Source: CBDCTM01 sp965222005 | GTDB lineage: Bacteria > Bacteroidota > Bacteroidia > Chitinophagales > Saprospiraceae | Assembly (NCBI GenBank): GCA_965222005.1 | Contig: OZ244935.1 | Span: forward strand, 6,014,001-6,078,000 | Length of the DNA stretch: 64,000 bases | Direction: 5' to 3' | Shown: positions 36,088 to 47,500 of the stretch, piece after piece | Position numbering within the stretch: position 1 is the first letter of the stretch | Layout: each line of letters begins with the position of its first letter | Position numbers and translations under genes: made by a program | The notes under the pieces: generated by a model | What the model was told of the DNA's origin: nothing | The model's database searches: none | What the model saw: only the letters and a program-made list of their open reading frames with translations

Positions 36088-39000
36088 CTATTGCGTTACC
36101 ATCTCCCGGCTACTCCTTTGGCCTTTATCCGAAATGACCTGGTACAGATAACATCCTGCCGAAAGCTGTAGTGCCGACTGCTCCAGCCGCAGTTCATTCC
36201 GGCCTCTTTGCAGCTCCAGCCGAGTTGAATATTTCAGGCGGCCGGCCGTATCAAAAATGCTAAACTCCACCTTTTGCCGATCTGCTGATTCAATCTGAAT
36301 GACGGTATGACTACGGAACGGATTGGGATAATTTTGGTACAAGGCCAGCCCTTCTTTCGCTTGCTGAACGGGCACATCCGGATGTTGCAACTCTACCGGC
36401 ACAAAGGAAAAATCATCCCTGGCAGTTTCCCGATAGGCCTCTGCCCGGGTATAGCCTGAGCTAAGGGAGATGGCTTCCGACAGTCGCACGTTCTGCCGGG
36501 CCCGGAGGCGCAGTTTAAACAAGGCGGCTCCTTCTTTCACCTCATCCTCAAGGCCTTTGGCTATCCAACTGGCAGTGAGCATACCTTGCTCCAGTTTATC
36601 CTGACCAAAGTTTTGCTCTTTCATCAATTGTCCGGCTTCTTTTACAAAAGATTCAACAGCGATTAAATCCGGATCAATATCCAGGGCAAATTGAAAGCCC
36701 CGCAATTGTTCTACCTGGCTGGCAGAAAAGAGCACATTGTAGATTTCGCCAGCCAGCATATCCCTATCCGGAGTCTGGAGCAGCAGGGGGCTGCCTTTGC
36801 TGCGGCCACTCCCCTGCTCAGAGAATGCCTGTGTGTTGGCACTGCCATTGATATCGCCTACTTTGATAGCAATGAAGTTCAGATCCTGCTTTGCCTGGCT
36901 CAAGCCTTCCAGGCTGATGGATTCGGGAAAGGTAGTAGCAAAGGGATTGGCGGGGTTTTCAAAAACGAAGTCAGCATCCACAAATCGCCAGGATTGGTTC
37001 CCGGGCAAGTTGGTAGATATATGAAGAATGAGTTTTCGGATCAGCACAATATCAAAGGTGGTAATATGGCCCGATTTATTGGCATCGGCGGCAATCATCT
37101 TGTAGGGGCTGCTCAAAGAAGAGATACCCAATATATGCCGGCTGATCAACAGCAGATCGAAAGAGGAAAGGCCATTGGTAATAAAGGAGTCTTTGCTGGG
37201 TGTGATGTCATAATCTTCTCCCAGCAGCACATCTTTGAAAAGATAGCTTCCGTTTACGTCAGTACGCACGGTATCCAATGCCGCTCCACTCAGCAAAAGG
37301 CTCACCTTATTTACCGGCTGGCCGGTTTCGGTGACTACCGATCCGCTCAAATTGGCAAAAGGGCAATGCCCCTGATTATCCTGAATAGTTACTACGGCAG
37401 TGCAAACAGCCGTGTTGCCCGCTTCATCCGTTACAATCAGTTCGACTAGCTGCTCTCCGATGTCATCGCAGGTGAAGGTGGCAGGACTGACTTCGAGCTG
37501 CAGATCAATGGAGGCCGTGCAATTGTCATCGCTTCCGTTGTCAATGGTGGCCGGGTCAATCGTAACGGTACCATCCGTTGACAAATTGATGACTACGCCC
37601 GCTATACATTGAGGGCTGGGAGCCTTAGCATCCACTACTTGCAATTCCATCGTACAAGTGCTGCTATTCCCGCAATCATCCGTAGCTGTAAAGGTGATGA
37701 TGTGTGTACCTGTAGGATAAACTCCACTAGCATCCGCTCCGCTGTTTAGGGCATAAGGAGAATCATTGCTGATAGTAAGCGCATCGCTACAATCGCTAGC
37801 CGTAGCCGGATCGATCATTATGCTCACCGCTCCGCAATCGGTAGCAATATTGCCAACGATCACATCAGCCGGGCAGCTAATCACCGGCGCCAGTGTATCA
37901 AATATACTGATCACTTGCGTGTGTGTCCACAGGCCTTCTCCATTGCCATTGGGATCGTACACACACCAGTCGATCACCTCCCATTCTCTGAAAATTTTGT
38001 AGCAGGCAGGTGGCCCAAAATTGAATAGCTGATCGGTATAGCTGTGGTACATCGACTCACAGTCATCATTGATAAAGGTAGGCAAGCCTGTATTTGCCGG
38101 ATCTGCATTGGCGCCGCAATCATAAAAGTCAATATCTTCCGGAAAGACCACCTCCACAGGTGTAGTGTCAATGAGAGTTATCGTTTGTGTGCATACGGCC
38201 TGATTGGCATGTGCATCAATGGCCGTCCAGGTCCGATAGACTACCCCAACCTGGCAGCTGTTCAGATCAAGCTGATCGGTATAATAAAGCGTGTCCAACT
38301 GGCAGGCTTCAATAAGCGTTGGCTGGCCACTTATTTGCAAATCCGTATAATCCTGATGACACAGAAGGCTGGTATCTGCCGGACAGATCAACAGCGGGGC
38401 GGTATTATCCTGGATAGTTGCTTCCACAGTACACTCATTATAATTGCCCGCCTCATCCATCACTCGCAGATAGATCATTACGGGCGACTGAGCAACATCG
38501 GCACAGTTAAATTCAATAAAGGGCCCGTATTGAATGCCATCACGCCCCACCTCGATCAAATCGATCCCACAATTGTCAAAACTGCCATCATCAAAGGTAG
38601 CTGCAGGAATAGTGGACAAGCCATTGGATGCCAGGCTGATCTGAGTGGACTGATCGCAAATAACTACCGGAGATACATTATCGATGACCGTTACTGTCAT
38701 TTGGCAGTTCGATGTATTGCCACAATCATCTTCAGCAGTATAGGTAACTATGTGGATACCCAAAGGCACATCAACGAAGGGCCCATAGCCTGAGCCATAC
38801 GTCCAGCCAGGTGTAATGCTTACATTAGAACAATCATCTGTGGCTGTGGTAGTTGGCAAATTGACGACTGCGGTGCATTCATCATATTCGACGCCTACGG
38901 TAATATCTGCCGGGCAGGAGAAGGTGGGAGCTGTGGTATCTTCCAGCTTTATCAGCTGAATGTGGTCTTTAAAATCACCCGAACAATAATCGATCACTGT

Positions 39001-39918
39001 CCACCTCCTCAAAATCCGGTAGCTGGCCGGGCCACAAATTGCCACCGTTTGATCCGTATAGCTGGCTACCAATTCGCAGGGCCCGCCCCCTTCCAACGGA
39101 TAACCCGCCACCGTAGGACGGCCGGTAAGATTGAGGTCGAGCGGATCGTCCTGGCAATCCAGAGCCGGCTCTACAAAACCATCGCGGTGTAGAGGGAATA
39201 CCACATCCTCGACAGTCGCTCTTTTGAGGTAAATGGTTTGTAGGCAGGTACTCTGGTTGCCGCTCTCATCCACCGCAGTCCAGCTTCTTTCAATCTTGCT
39301 GGTAATTGAATCCCCATTGTGTGTGGAGTAACAGGCAAGATCGATAAAGCTGTCCGAATAGTTCAGGCTCGTTGAGTCGAAAGCGGTGCAATTGTCCTGA
39401 ACAGACGGATAGCCAAGAAGCTGTGGGTCAGTGGATACAGAGCAAAAGACGATTGTGTCAGCACAAGTCAGCCAGGGCGCCAGATTGTCTGCCACCTGCA
39501 GTGTGGTAGAGCAATTGTTGCCCGAAGCAATGTGAGTTACTGTGGCCGTCAGGGCCTGACCGATATGGGTGCAATTAAGAATATTTCCAAGAGAATTGCC
39601 CGACCCGTCCGTTACATCGACCGAAAAGTCGGCTGGATCGCAGTCGGGATCAGTGAGCAAAAATTCAGGAGTGATCTCCGCTTGGCCGGTAGTTGACAAA
39701 GCTATGTTGAGGCTGCTGCGACAAGCAATGGTGCATTGCCCGAAGGTAGGATGAGAGCAGAAAAGTAGTAGTGCCCCTGCTACCAGCGCGGGTACAGGAC
39801 GGGCCAAAGGCCCTGAAAAGCGTTTCGATGTACAAGCATCGATCAGCCATTGTATTAGAGGAGCGACTCTCATTGTAAGTTTTGGCAAAAAACAGCTAGG
39901 CTTTTTTTGCCTATGCAA
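36088..39918 (-). CDS. T9SS-exported HYR adhesin with dockerin-like and cohesin-like modules
   Basis: A 1276-aa protein with a signal peptide after a long basic N-region (VPALVAGALLLFCSHPTFGQ); a shorter start at 39873 (MRVAPLIQWL) is possible. Cysteine-rich Ig-like and HYR modules make up residues 60-850, clearest at 330-412 and 675-770 (PAPVISCPADV-type openings, ATDDCGNSSTC endings). A regulatory-like fold at 850-910 leads to a dockerin-like pair (NGLSSFDLLLISRHILG and DANKSGHITTFDIVLIRKLI, about 915-965). A cohesin-like sandwich follows at about 1050-1160 (VEQLRGFQFALDIDPDLIAV), then a type A sorting domain (YQNYPNPFRSHTVIQIES...). The C-terminal 360 residues are paralogous to the 2361-aa protein. 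No divergent or downstream gene is coupled to it. Confidence 0.9.
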   Translation of the reverse strand: MHRQKKPSCFLPKLTMRVAPLIQWLIDACTSKRFSGPLARPVPALVAGALLLFCSHPTFGQCTIACRSSLNIALSTTGQAEITPEFLLTDPDCDPADFSVDVTDGSGNSLGNILNCTHIGQALTATVTHIASGNNCSTTLQVADNLAPWLTCADTIVFCSVSTDPQLLGYPSVQDNCTAFDSTSLNYSDSFIDLACYSTHNGDSITSKIERSWTAVDESGNQSTCLQTIYLKRATVEDVVFPLHRDGFVEPALDCQDDPLDLNLTGRPTVAGYPLEGGGPCELVASYTDQTVAICGPASYRILRRWTVIDYCSGDFKDHIQLIKLEDTTAPTFSCPADITVGVEYDECTAVVNLPTTTATDDCSNVSITPGWTYGSGYGPFVDVPLGIHIVTYTAEDDCGNTSNCQMTVTVIDNVSPVVICDQSTQISLASNGLSTIPAATFDDGSFDNCGIDLIEVGRDGIQYGPFIEFNCADVAQSPVMIYLRVMDEAGNYNECTVEATIQDNTAPLLICPADTSLLCHQDYTDLQISGQPTLIEACQLDTLYYTDQLDLNSCQVGVVYRTWTAIDAHANQAVCTQTITLIDTTPVEVVFPEDIDFYDCGANADPANTGLPTFINDDCESMYHSYTDQLFNFGPPACYKIFREWEVIDWCVYDPNGNGEGLWTHTQVISIFDTLAPVISCPADVIVGNIATDCGAVSIMIDPATASDCSDALTISNDSPYALNSGADASGVYPTGTHIITFTATDDCGNSSTCTMELQVVDAKAPSPQCIAGVVINLSTDGTVTIDPATIDNGSDDNCTASIDLQLEVSPATFTCDDIGEQLVELIVTDEAGNTAVCTAVVTIQDNQGHCPFANLSGSVVTETGQPVNKVSLLLSGAALDTVRTDVNGSYLFKDVLLGEDYDITPSKDSFITNGLSSFDLLLISRHILGISSLSSPYKMIAADANKSGHITTFDIVLIRKLILHISTNLPGNQSWRFVDADFVFENPANPFATTFPESISLEGLSQAKQDLNFIAIKVGDINGSANTQAFSEQGSGRSKGSPLLLQTPDRDMLAGEIYNVLFSASQVEQLRGFQFALDIDPDLIAVESFVKEAGQLMKEQNFGQDKLEQGMLTASWIAKGLEDEVKEGAALFKLRLRARQNVRLSEAISLSSGYTRAEAYRETARDDFSFVPVELQHPDVPVQQAKEGLALYQNYPNPFRSHTVIQIESADRQKVEFSIFDTAGRLKYSTRLELQRGRNELRLEQSALQLSAGCYLYQVISDKGQRSSREMVTQ

Positions 39919-40587
39919 TATGTTTATGCTTTAGCTGTCAGGGATTTCAGCCCGGCGTAAATAGAGCCCTGCCTGAAACCTGTTCAGCCTCGGTTAAGAT
40001 TCTTAATTGCAATCAGGAGCTGGCTTTGCTGAATAGCGCTTCAGCTCAGTTGAACTGGGGAAAAAATTGACAGGAAAGTCCGTAAGAAAAGTTAGTTAAG
40101 CACTGCTCAAAAAATTAATTCCTGGTTTGTGGCGATTAGCGAAGGAAGGAGCGTTTTCGAGTTAATCGTCTGAATTTAAAGAGGGAAGTCAATTTTGAGC
40201 TTTACTACTATTGGCTGGAAGGTAATGCTTTGGATCAGCCAAATCGGTCTTCGGGACTTTCGCTTTTGCATTCAATTTGCATTGCACCGCTATTAAATGC
40301 AACCTCAAATTAGCAAGTATTGCCTTCTAATTCAATACCTTAAATAAGGTATTTTTTATTATACAATAATTTGCAATTAATCAAAACGGTTGAAAACAGG
40401 GAAAGAAAAGCAGCAGAGAAGCCCCCCTCCAACTAAGTAGAGAGAGGCCATCCCAAAAACCAATTGTTAAAGGACTTCTTGATTCCTCAAAGGGAACTTC
40501 TCTACCGGGGCCATAAGAGTTGAATAGCCCACTACCCAGTGCGGGTATATCTGATTGATCAAAAAAGTTGATCGCACTAATTAGTAT
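39919..40587. other. Intergenic stretch, about 670 bp, with one terminator-like repeat
   Basis: AT-rich sequence with no credible gene. The only structure I recognise is repeat E copy 5 at 40415-40465. Confidence 0.5.
40415..40465 (-). terminator. Terminator of the cohesin-SprB-SprF operon (repeat E, copy 5)
   Basis: On the minus strand: GGTTTTTGGGATGG box, stem GGCCTCTCTC with GGAGGGGGGC, loop containing ACTTAGT, then TTCTCT. It lies about 120 bp after the PorP/SprF stop codon and fits a terminator for the whole operon, though its T tract is imperfect. Confidence 0.6.
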
Positions 40588-41529
40588 TTATTTTCTGTAT
40601 TTCTTGGAGCGGTCGTATTTGCCTTCATCGCGGGCAAACTGGAAGTTGATCGTAATTTCGTGTGTACCGCCATTATATTTTTGAAATTCATCCAGATAAA
40701 TGCCGTAGGAATAGATAAAGCGCAGGGCGTTGTATTTGGTGCCGAGCAACACACCCAGGTTGCCGCCCGAACCGGCTGTATAGCTCAAGCCTGTGATCAG
40801 GCGGTCTGAGAGAAAATTCGATACCAGATTGAAATCCACCTGAAAGGGTACATTCCGGAGGCGCTTTACCAAAATGGAAGGCTGCAGCTTGATTTTGGAT
40901 TCATCCACATCCAGGTTGCCCCCAAACTGAAAGGTAAAAAACTGTGGTCCGGCGTTATTGTCGCTCACCCCTTCGATCTCATCCAGGCGGGTGCGGATCA
41001 GGCTGGGAAATGACAAGCCAAAAAACACATCCTCTTTATAGGTACCATAAGCGCCCAATGATGCATCAAACACCTTTTCACCATCCATTGCCTGGTTGAG
41101 CACCTCATCATTGATAGCGTAGATGCTGGAAAGGCCGATGCCATCATTTTCCACGCGCATGCGGTGAAATTGGGCCGAAAAGCCGACTGCAAAATCCAGA
41201 TCGTTGATATTGTAACGGAAAGCAAAGCTCGCCTGCGCCCGGTAGAAGGTGATGGAAGCAATGTTTTCGGTGTACATCATTCCCCCAATTCCCAGGCGTT
41301 TGCCAACAGGCCCGTTGTAACTCAGTGCATAGGTTTTGGGTGCTCCCGGAAAATTGGCCCAGGCTGAGCGGATATTCATGAAGACATTGTGATGCTTCAC
41401 GTCGAATCCGGAGGCTGCCGGGTTAATCAATACCGGGTTGAAGATATAGTGACTAAATACGGCCTCTTCCTGTGCCGACACCATCTTTGCTGCGAATAAA
41501 ACTGCTAATGCAAGTAAGACCTTTTTCAT
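40588..41529 (-). CDS. PorP/SprF family type IX secretion membrane protein
   Basis: A 313-aa protein with signal peptide (VLLALAVLFAAKMVSAQ) and the PorP/SprF opening EEAVFSHYIFNPVLINPAASGF, followed by outer-membrane-type beta strands (LGIGGMMYTENIASITFYRAQASFAFRYNI). It ends at the membrane-proximal KYNGGTHEITINFQF. PorP/SprF proteins pair with particular T9SS cargo proteins that carry type B sorting domains and help attach them to the outer membrane. Here the preceding gene encodes exactly such a cargo (SprB-like, type B domain) 56 bp upstream, matching the sprB-sprF order known from gliding Flavobacterium. Confidence 0.93.
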   Translation of the reverse strand: MKKVLLALAVLFAAKMVSAQEEAVFSHYIFNPVLINPAASGFDVKHHNVFMNIRSAWANFPGAPKTYALSYNGPVGKRLGIGGMMYTENIASITFYRAQASFAFRYNINDLDFAVGFSAQFHRMRVENDGIGLSSIYAINDEVLNQAMDGEKVFDASLGAYGTYKEDVFFGLSFPSLIRTRLDEIEGVSDNNAGPQFFTFQFGGNLDVDESKIKLQPSILVKRLRNVPFQVDFNLVSNFLSDRLITGLSYTAGSGGNLGVLLGTKYNALRFIYSYGIYLDEFQKYNGGTHEITINFQFARDEGKYDRSKKYRK

Positions 41530-41542
41530 GATAATTTATTAT

Positions 41543-41563
41543 TGTAAGCAACTGATAATCAGC
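41543..41563 (-). promoter_or_regulatory. Conserved CTGATTATCA-N4-CTTACA motif, copy 2
   Basis: The motif lies in the 56-bp gap between the SprB-like gene and the PorP/SprF gene, ending 13 bp before the latter's ATG. It matches copies at 8381-8401 and 51049-51069. A role as an internal promoter or operator is possible but unproven. Confidence 0.35.
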
Positions 41564-41585
41564 CACTTAGTTCCTGGGAAATTAG

Positions 41586-44500
41586 TTATCTGAGTATCGT
41601 CAGGTGACCTTTATCTTGTCGATGGACGTTGCCATCATCGTATTCAATAACAAAGAAGTAGCCGCCTTCTGGTAGTACATCGCCATCCTCATCAATACCT
41701 TGCCAGGTATTATCATAAGCAGCCGATTGGTAAACCAACTGGCCATAACGATTGTACACTTCCAGTTTCAAGGTGACTGTTTCGGTACAGCGGATGATGA
41801 ACTCATCGTTTTCGCCATCGCCATTGGGCGTGATTACTTCGCGGCGGTCGCTACAAATGCCGGCATTGGGGTTGCCAGGATCATCCTCACAGGATACCAG
41901 CACATTATTATCAATAGCCGTACAGCCATTCGTATCTGTAACAATCACTGCATAAGGGCCGATATTATTGACGGATATCTGAGCCGTGGTATCTGCATTG
42001 TCTGTATTCCATCGGATCTGATAGGGTGCCGTTCCACCGCTAATCAGAACGGTAGCACTGCAATCGCCAGGATTGACATAATCCAGGGTAATTGGCTCCG
42101 GCTCTACCAGTACAAAGGGACCAAACTCGCCTGTGAGACCCTGTGCATCAGTGACGGTCACAAAATACTGACCAGCACACAACCTGGTGATTACCTGGCC
42201 GGTAGCATCATTGCTCCACTCATAGGTATAAGGAGCTATTCCGCCCGTGATTTCATCAATCTCGATACTACCATCACAGAGGTCCAGTGACTGGCCGGCA
42301 CAGCTTTGGTTGTTCATTTCCACATTGCCAAGTATCAACACGATGGCATCCAGATTGATGCTCAGGGAAACCTGGCATCCACCAGCATCTTCCACAATTA
42401 CATTGTACACCCCTCCACCGAGTGCCACCTGATCTTCGCTACCGCTAAGTACGATGTCGGGACCGGTCCAGGTGAACAGGTAATTGCCCCAGCCGCCACT
42501 CACGTTGATGTCAATTGAGCCATCCTTATTTGTTCCGATAGGCCGTACCATATTATTGAGCGAAATCATTAAGGCCGAAGGAGGCCCTTCTACCAATATG
42601 GAAGAAGTATGTACTGCATTTCCGGCAGCATCGAGGATGGTCACATCATAGGTGTCGGCACAAAGGCCGGTGCGGATCCGGTCGGTAGAGCCATCAGCCC
42701 ACTCATAGCTGTAAGGGCCACCGCCGCCCATCACATCCAGGATGATCTCCCCATTGCAATCATCAGCACATTTTACACTGGCCACATCGATGATGATACG
42801 GCGCACCATGATGCCACTACCAATAGCGGTACAGCCATTTTGGTCGGTTACTGTCACACTGTACGGGCTGATGTCTTCACAAAGTCCCTGTACATCTTCC
42901 ACTATAGCACCATTACTCCATTGGTACGTATATGGGCCAGCTCCACCTGTTACTGTAATCGAAACAGCACCGTTGCAATTGTTGCCACTGTCATCGTTAT
43001 TATTCACTACATTGTCAACGGTAACGATAATAGGATCGGGCTCACCCACTGCAAAGGAGATATTGAATGTATTGCCATTGAGGTCTTCAATGGTACCGGT
43101 ATAGCTACCTGCTTCGAGATCCGGAATTTCCACCTCTGTATCGGTGGTAGTCGTCATGATACCATTGTCAAGTGTGATGGTATAAGGCTCACAGCCGCCA
43201 ATGATGCTGATGGTAGCAGAGCCCATATCGCCGCTGTTGCAGGAAGCATCCGTTGTGCTTACGTTGGCAAAAAGCGGGGCCGGCTCCACTTCAATATCCA
43301 ATTCGATGGCCAGACAGCCCTTGCTATCAATCACTGTAATATCGTATTTGCCTTTTTCCAGATTGCTCAAATCTTCACTGGCAGCGCCTGTACTCCACTG
43401 GTAGCTGTAGGGAGGCGTGCCACCCATCATGGTGATATTGATACTGCCATTACCCCCGCTGCCACTGTCATGGATGACCGTAATGTCAGTAAACTCCAGC
43501 GCATCAGGTTCGGTAATTACATAAGTTTCAATAAACTCCGATCCGGCATTGTCGGTAATAGTGACCGTGTAGGTGCCGGCTGAAAGCTGCACGCGATCTT
43601 GTGTTTGCGGATTAGGACCAGGGCTCCAATCATAGGTAAATGGCGGAATACCACCCATCACGGTCATATCGATGGCGCCATCGTTTTCGCCATTACAGCT
43701 TACATGTGTTACTTCGCCGATGGCAAAAACGACGCCCTCCACCAGTAGCGAATCGCGGGTGGTTGCACAGCCTCGATCATCCGTGATGGTGAGATAATAA
43801 TAGCCGGGCAAAAGACCAAAAATATCTTCGTTGTTAGAGCTGAATCCGTTGATCGGGTTGAGCCAGTTGTAGCTGTATGGGGCGTTTCCACCCGAAACAT
43901 TCACACTAATAGCGCCATCATTGTTTTGAATAGATGTATGGGTAATGGTAACGTCAATATCAAGTGGCGGGGGTTCGTTGACCGTAAAAGGCTGGCTCAT
44001 AACTTCACAACCAGAAGCATCGGTAACTTTTAGCTGATAAGTACCGCCTCTGAGGTCAACAATATCTTCACCATTACCTATCCCGAGATTTACATTGACA
44101 TTGAACCACATATAGGCATATGGTGTTACCCCTCCGCTTATACTTACATCAATAGAGCCATCGGGCACACCAGGGCAGGATACATCTATAATACCCTCCA
44201 AAGTAATATCAATGGCATCGCCCTCTCCTACTGTAATGATATTAGAGATCACGCTACAGCCGTTGGCATCAGTGATAGTCACATTGTAATTTCCTGCCGG
44301 AATATTGGTCAGGTCTTCTGTGGTAGCACCACCGTTTGTCCACACAAAGGTGTAGGGTGCCGCGCCCCCTGCCGGCGTGATGTCAATGGCTCCGCTCGAC
44401 TCACCGGCGCATACCGCATCTGTGACATCGAGATTGCTCAAAAAGATCGCTCCAGGCTGATCGATAGTAATGCTTACCGTAGCCGTACAGAAATTGGCAT

Positions 44501-47500
44501 CGGTGACAGTGCCATTGTAGGTGCCAGCAGCCAAGCCAGTGTAGGACGACTGGTTTCCTCCCAGGTTATCCCAGGTATAGGTGTATGGCATGGTTCCGCC
44601 AGTTACATTCACATTAAATGAACCATCGTTTACGCCAGCGCATGTCGCATTGGTCTTAGTGAAGTTGGCCATCATCGGCTCGGGGTCGGTCAGAATGACC
44701 GGCGTAGCCAAAGCGGCAGTCACTCCATTATTATCCGTAACGGTTACGATGTACATACCCGAGGGCAGGCCATTAATATCCTGAGTGACTATATTCATAT
44801 AGTTCCACAAATAGGTATAAGGAGCTGTTCCACCCGTCACGCTGATGTCGATGGATCCGTTGGAGTTGCCATTACAGGAAGGATGGTTGATGGCATCTAC
44901 CATGATCTCCGGCGCATCGCCGACATTGACATTGTAGGTAGCCATGCTGGTACAGCCATTGTCATCGGTGACGATCACGTCATACTGCCCTTGAGAGAGG
45001 TTAGATAAATCTTGTGTAGAAAACTGGCCATTGTTCCAATCGTAGCTATAACCAGGTGTGCCACCACTTGCAGAAAGATCGATGGCTCCGTCCATTGTGC
45101 CGGTACCCGATTCGCTGGTTACATTGGCGGTGAGTTCAATGGCAGAAGGCTCATCGACGGTCAGATTCACAGTTAGGCTACAACCATTGCCATCCGTAAT
45201 AGTAACGATGTAGTTGCCGCCATCCAGGCCGCTGAGGTTGGGTGTATTGCCTGCATTATTGCTCCATTCATAGTCAAAGGAGCCGGTTCCTCCACTTGCA
45301 TTGGTGTTGATAGAACCATCGCCATCGCCATTGCAGTCGATATGACTGATATCGGGACTGGCCACTACGGCACTCGGCTCATTCACTGTGGCGCTTGCCG
45401 TGCTGGTACAGCCGTTGTCATCGGTGATGGTGACATTGTAATCACCACCGCTAAGGCCCGTTGGGTCTTCCACATTTCCGATGCTGGTCGGGCCGGTCCA
45501 GTTGAAGCTGAATGGTGCCGTTCCACCGTTTACCGTCAAATTGATGCTTCCGTCTGAAGCGCCTCCACAGCTTACATGGGTAGCTGATGCATTGGCCGAA
45601 ATGGGTTCACCATCTTCGATAGTAAAAGTCATTACTAATCTACAGCCCAGGCTATCAGTTGTTGTATGCACGATGTCGCCCGGCCCCAAACCTGTAGCTG
45701 CACTTTGGCCATCAAACATGTCATCACTCCAATCATAAATATATCCATTTATTCCAGGCGTACCGCCAGTTACATTAAGCGTAACACTTCCGGTAGCATT
45801 GCCACTACAGCCGATGTGTTCGATTATTTCATTCATTGCCAAGGGATCCGGCTCCGTAACGGTGACGGTTTCGGTAATGGTACATCCATTGTCATCGGTG
45901 ATCGTAACGGTATAATCGCCAGCAGAGACATTCTGTGGGTCCTGCGTACCATTATAATTCGGATCGCTCCAGTCGTAATTGTAATCATTCACCGTAGTAC
46001 CACCACTGATAGTTATGTCGATACTGCCGTCACTGTCGCCATTACAAGTAGGCTCAGTGAATTCGGAAGCGATGATTAGAGCCGTAGGCTCTGTAATGGT
46101 GTAGGTGTCGGTAGCCGTGTTGCCATCCATATCGGTGATGGTAACGGTATAATCGCCGGCCGGGATATTATTGAGGTCTTCAGTTGTTTGGCTATTATAG
46201 CTCCAGGCAAAAGTATAAGGCGTAGTACCACCTTCTACTGTGATATCAATAGCACCATCGGAGCCGCCGTTGCAATTAACATGGGTCAAATTGGCCTGAG
46301 TGATGTTTACTGCGCTGGCCGATTGTACGTTCACTGAGCCATGGAAGAGCGAATAGGGTATTTCCATGGTATTAATGGGATCCTGCAAAATTTCGATGGA
46401 AGGCACCTGCGGTGGGTGGTCGGTAAAGGTAATGGGCGAGCTGGTTCCGTCCGCTCCGACCACTATAAAACAAATCTCGTAGATGACCTCATCATCGGGT
46501 TTGGTTACGCCTATTGACAGCTGATCGCTCCACTGAAAAATCAGCTTATTGTTGACAATTTGATTGGTGCCTGTACTTGGTGGCAGGGTATTATTGCGTA
46601 TCTCCAAAAAGTCGATCACCGCGTCATCCCATTCCAGCGCATAGGTAGTTGCAATGAGGTTGTTGAACCCCCTCACACTAATCTTTACGCAGGCGGTATC
46701 TCCCGGTTCAGCTGTTTCATCACTGCCGTGCAATTCAAAACCACCAGCTCCAATCACATTCACATTGCCATCCATATTGATCATCGGGATTTGCGTGGCC
46801 GTACCGGAGCCATCCTCCTGTAAAGCTTCACGCATGGAAGGATCATCGGTAATAGATACATCACTATTTTGGCCCGCCGAGCCAATCACATCAAAACAAA
46901 GCTGATAGATGACCGTCCCGTCATTGACCGTGGTGCCATTGAACGAATCATCCGAATTCCAGCTAAAGGTCAGCTTACCCTGGTCGGTGAGCGTAGAAGA
47001 AGTATTGAAATTAGCCCCCAGGCTCATCGGTGTCAGATTGCCTGTGATCATAATTTGGTCAAACGATAGAATCGCCGGGTCCCAATTCATACTGTATTGC
47101 ACGCTACCGATCATATTGAAGTTGGCCACCGATACATCCAGGCAAACATTGTCGCCATTTTCGGCAGTAGCACTGGAAACATTGACCTGTAAGGCACTGG
47201 AAGAAGTACCGGATACCAGTATTTTTGCATCTTCAAAGCTCGAATTGATCATATTTTCATTGCCATCGGTAAACTCAATCGGAGTTCGTGAGCCGGTAAA
47301 TTGCAAGGTATCCATCGAGCCACCTGCTCCTACTGCATCAAAACACACCTCATAAATCAGTGTATTCGAAGGAATAGTGACACCGGCTCCCAGACTATCG
47401 TTCCAGGAGAAAGCAATAAAGCCATTGGCCGTCATAGTCGTTCCAAAATTACCCTGTGTCAGTTGTGGCAGGTTGCCTGGAATATTGATAGAGCTATACT

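Noticed and set aside
41880..46310. CRISPR-like array
   Set aside because: The repetition is at protein level with diverged DNA and a 210-245 bp period; it is the SprB repeat region.
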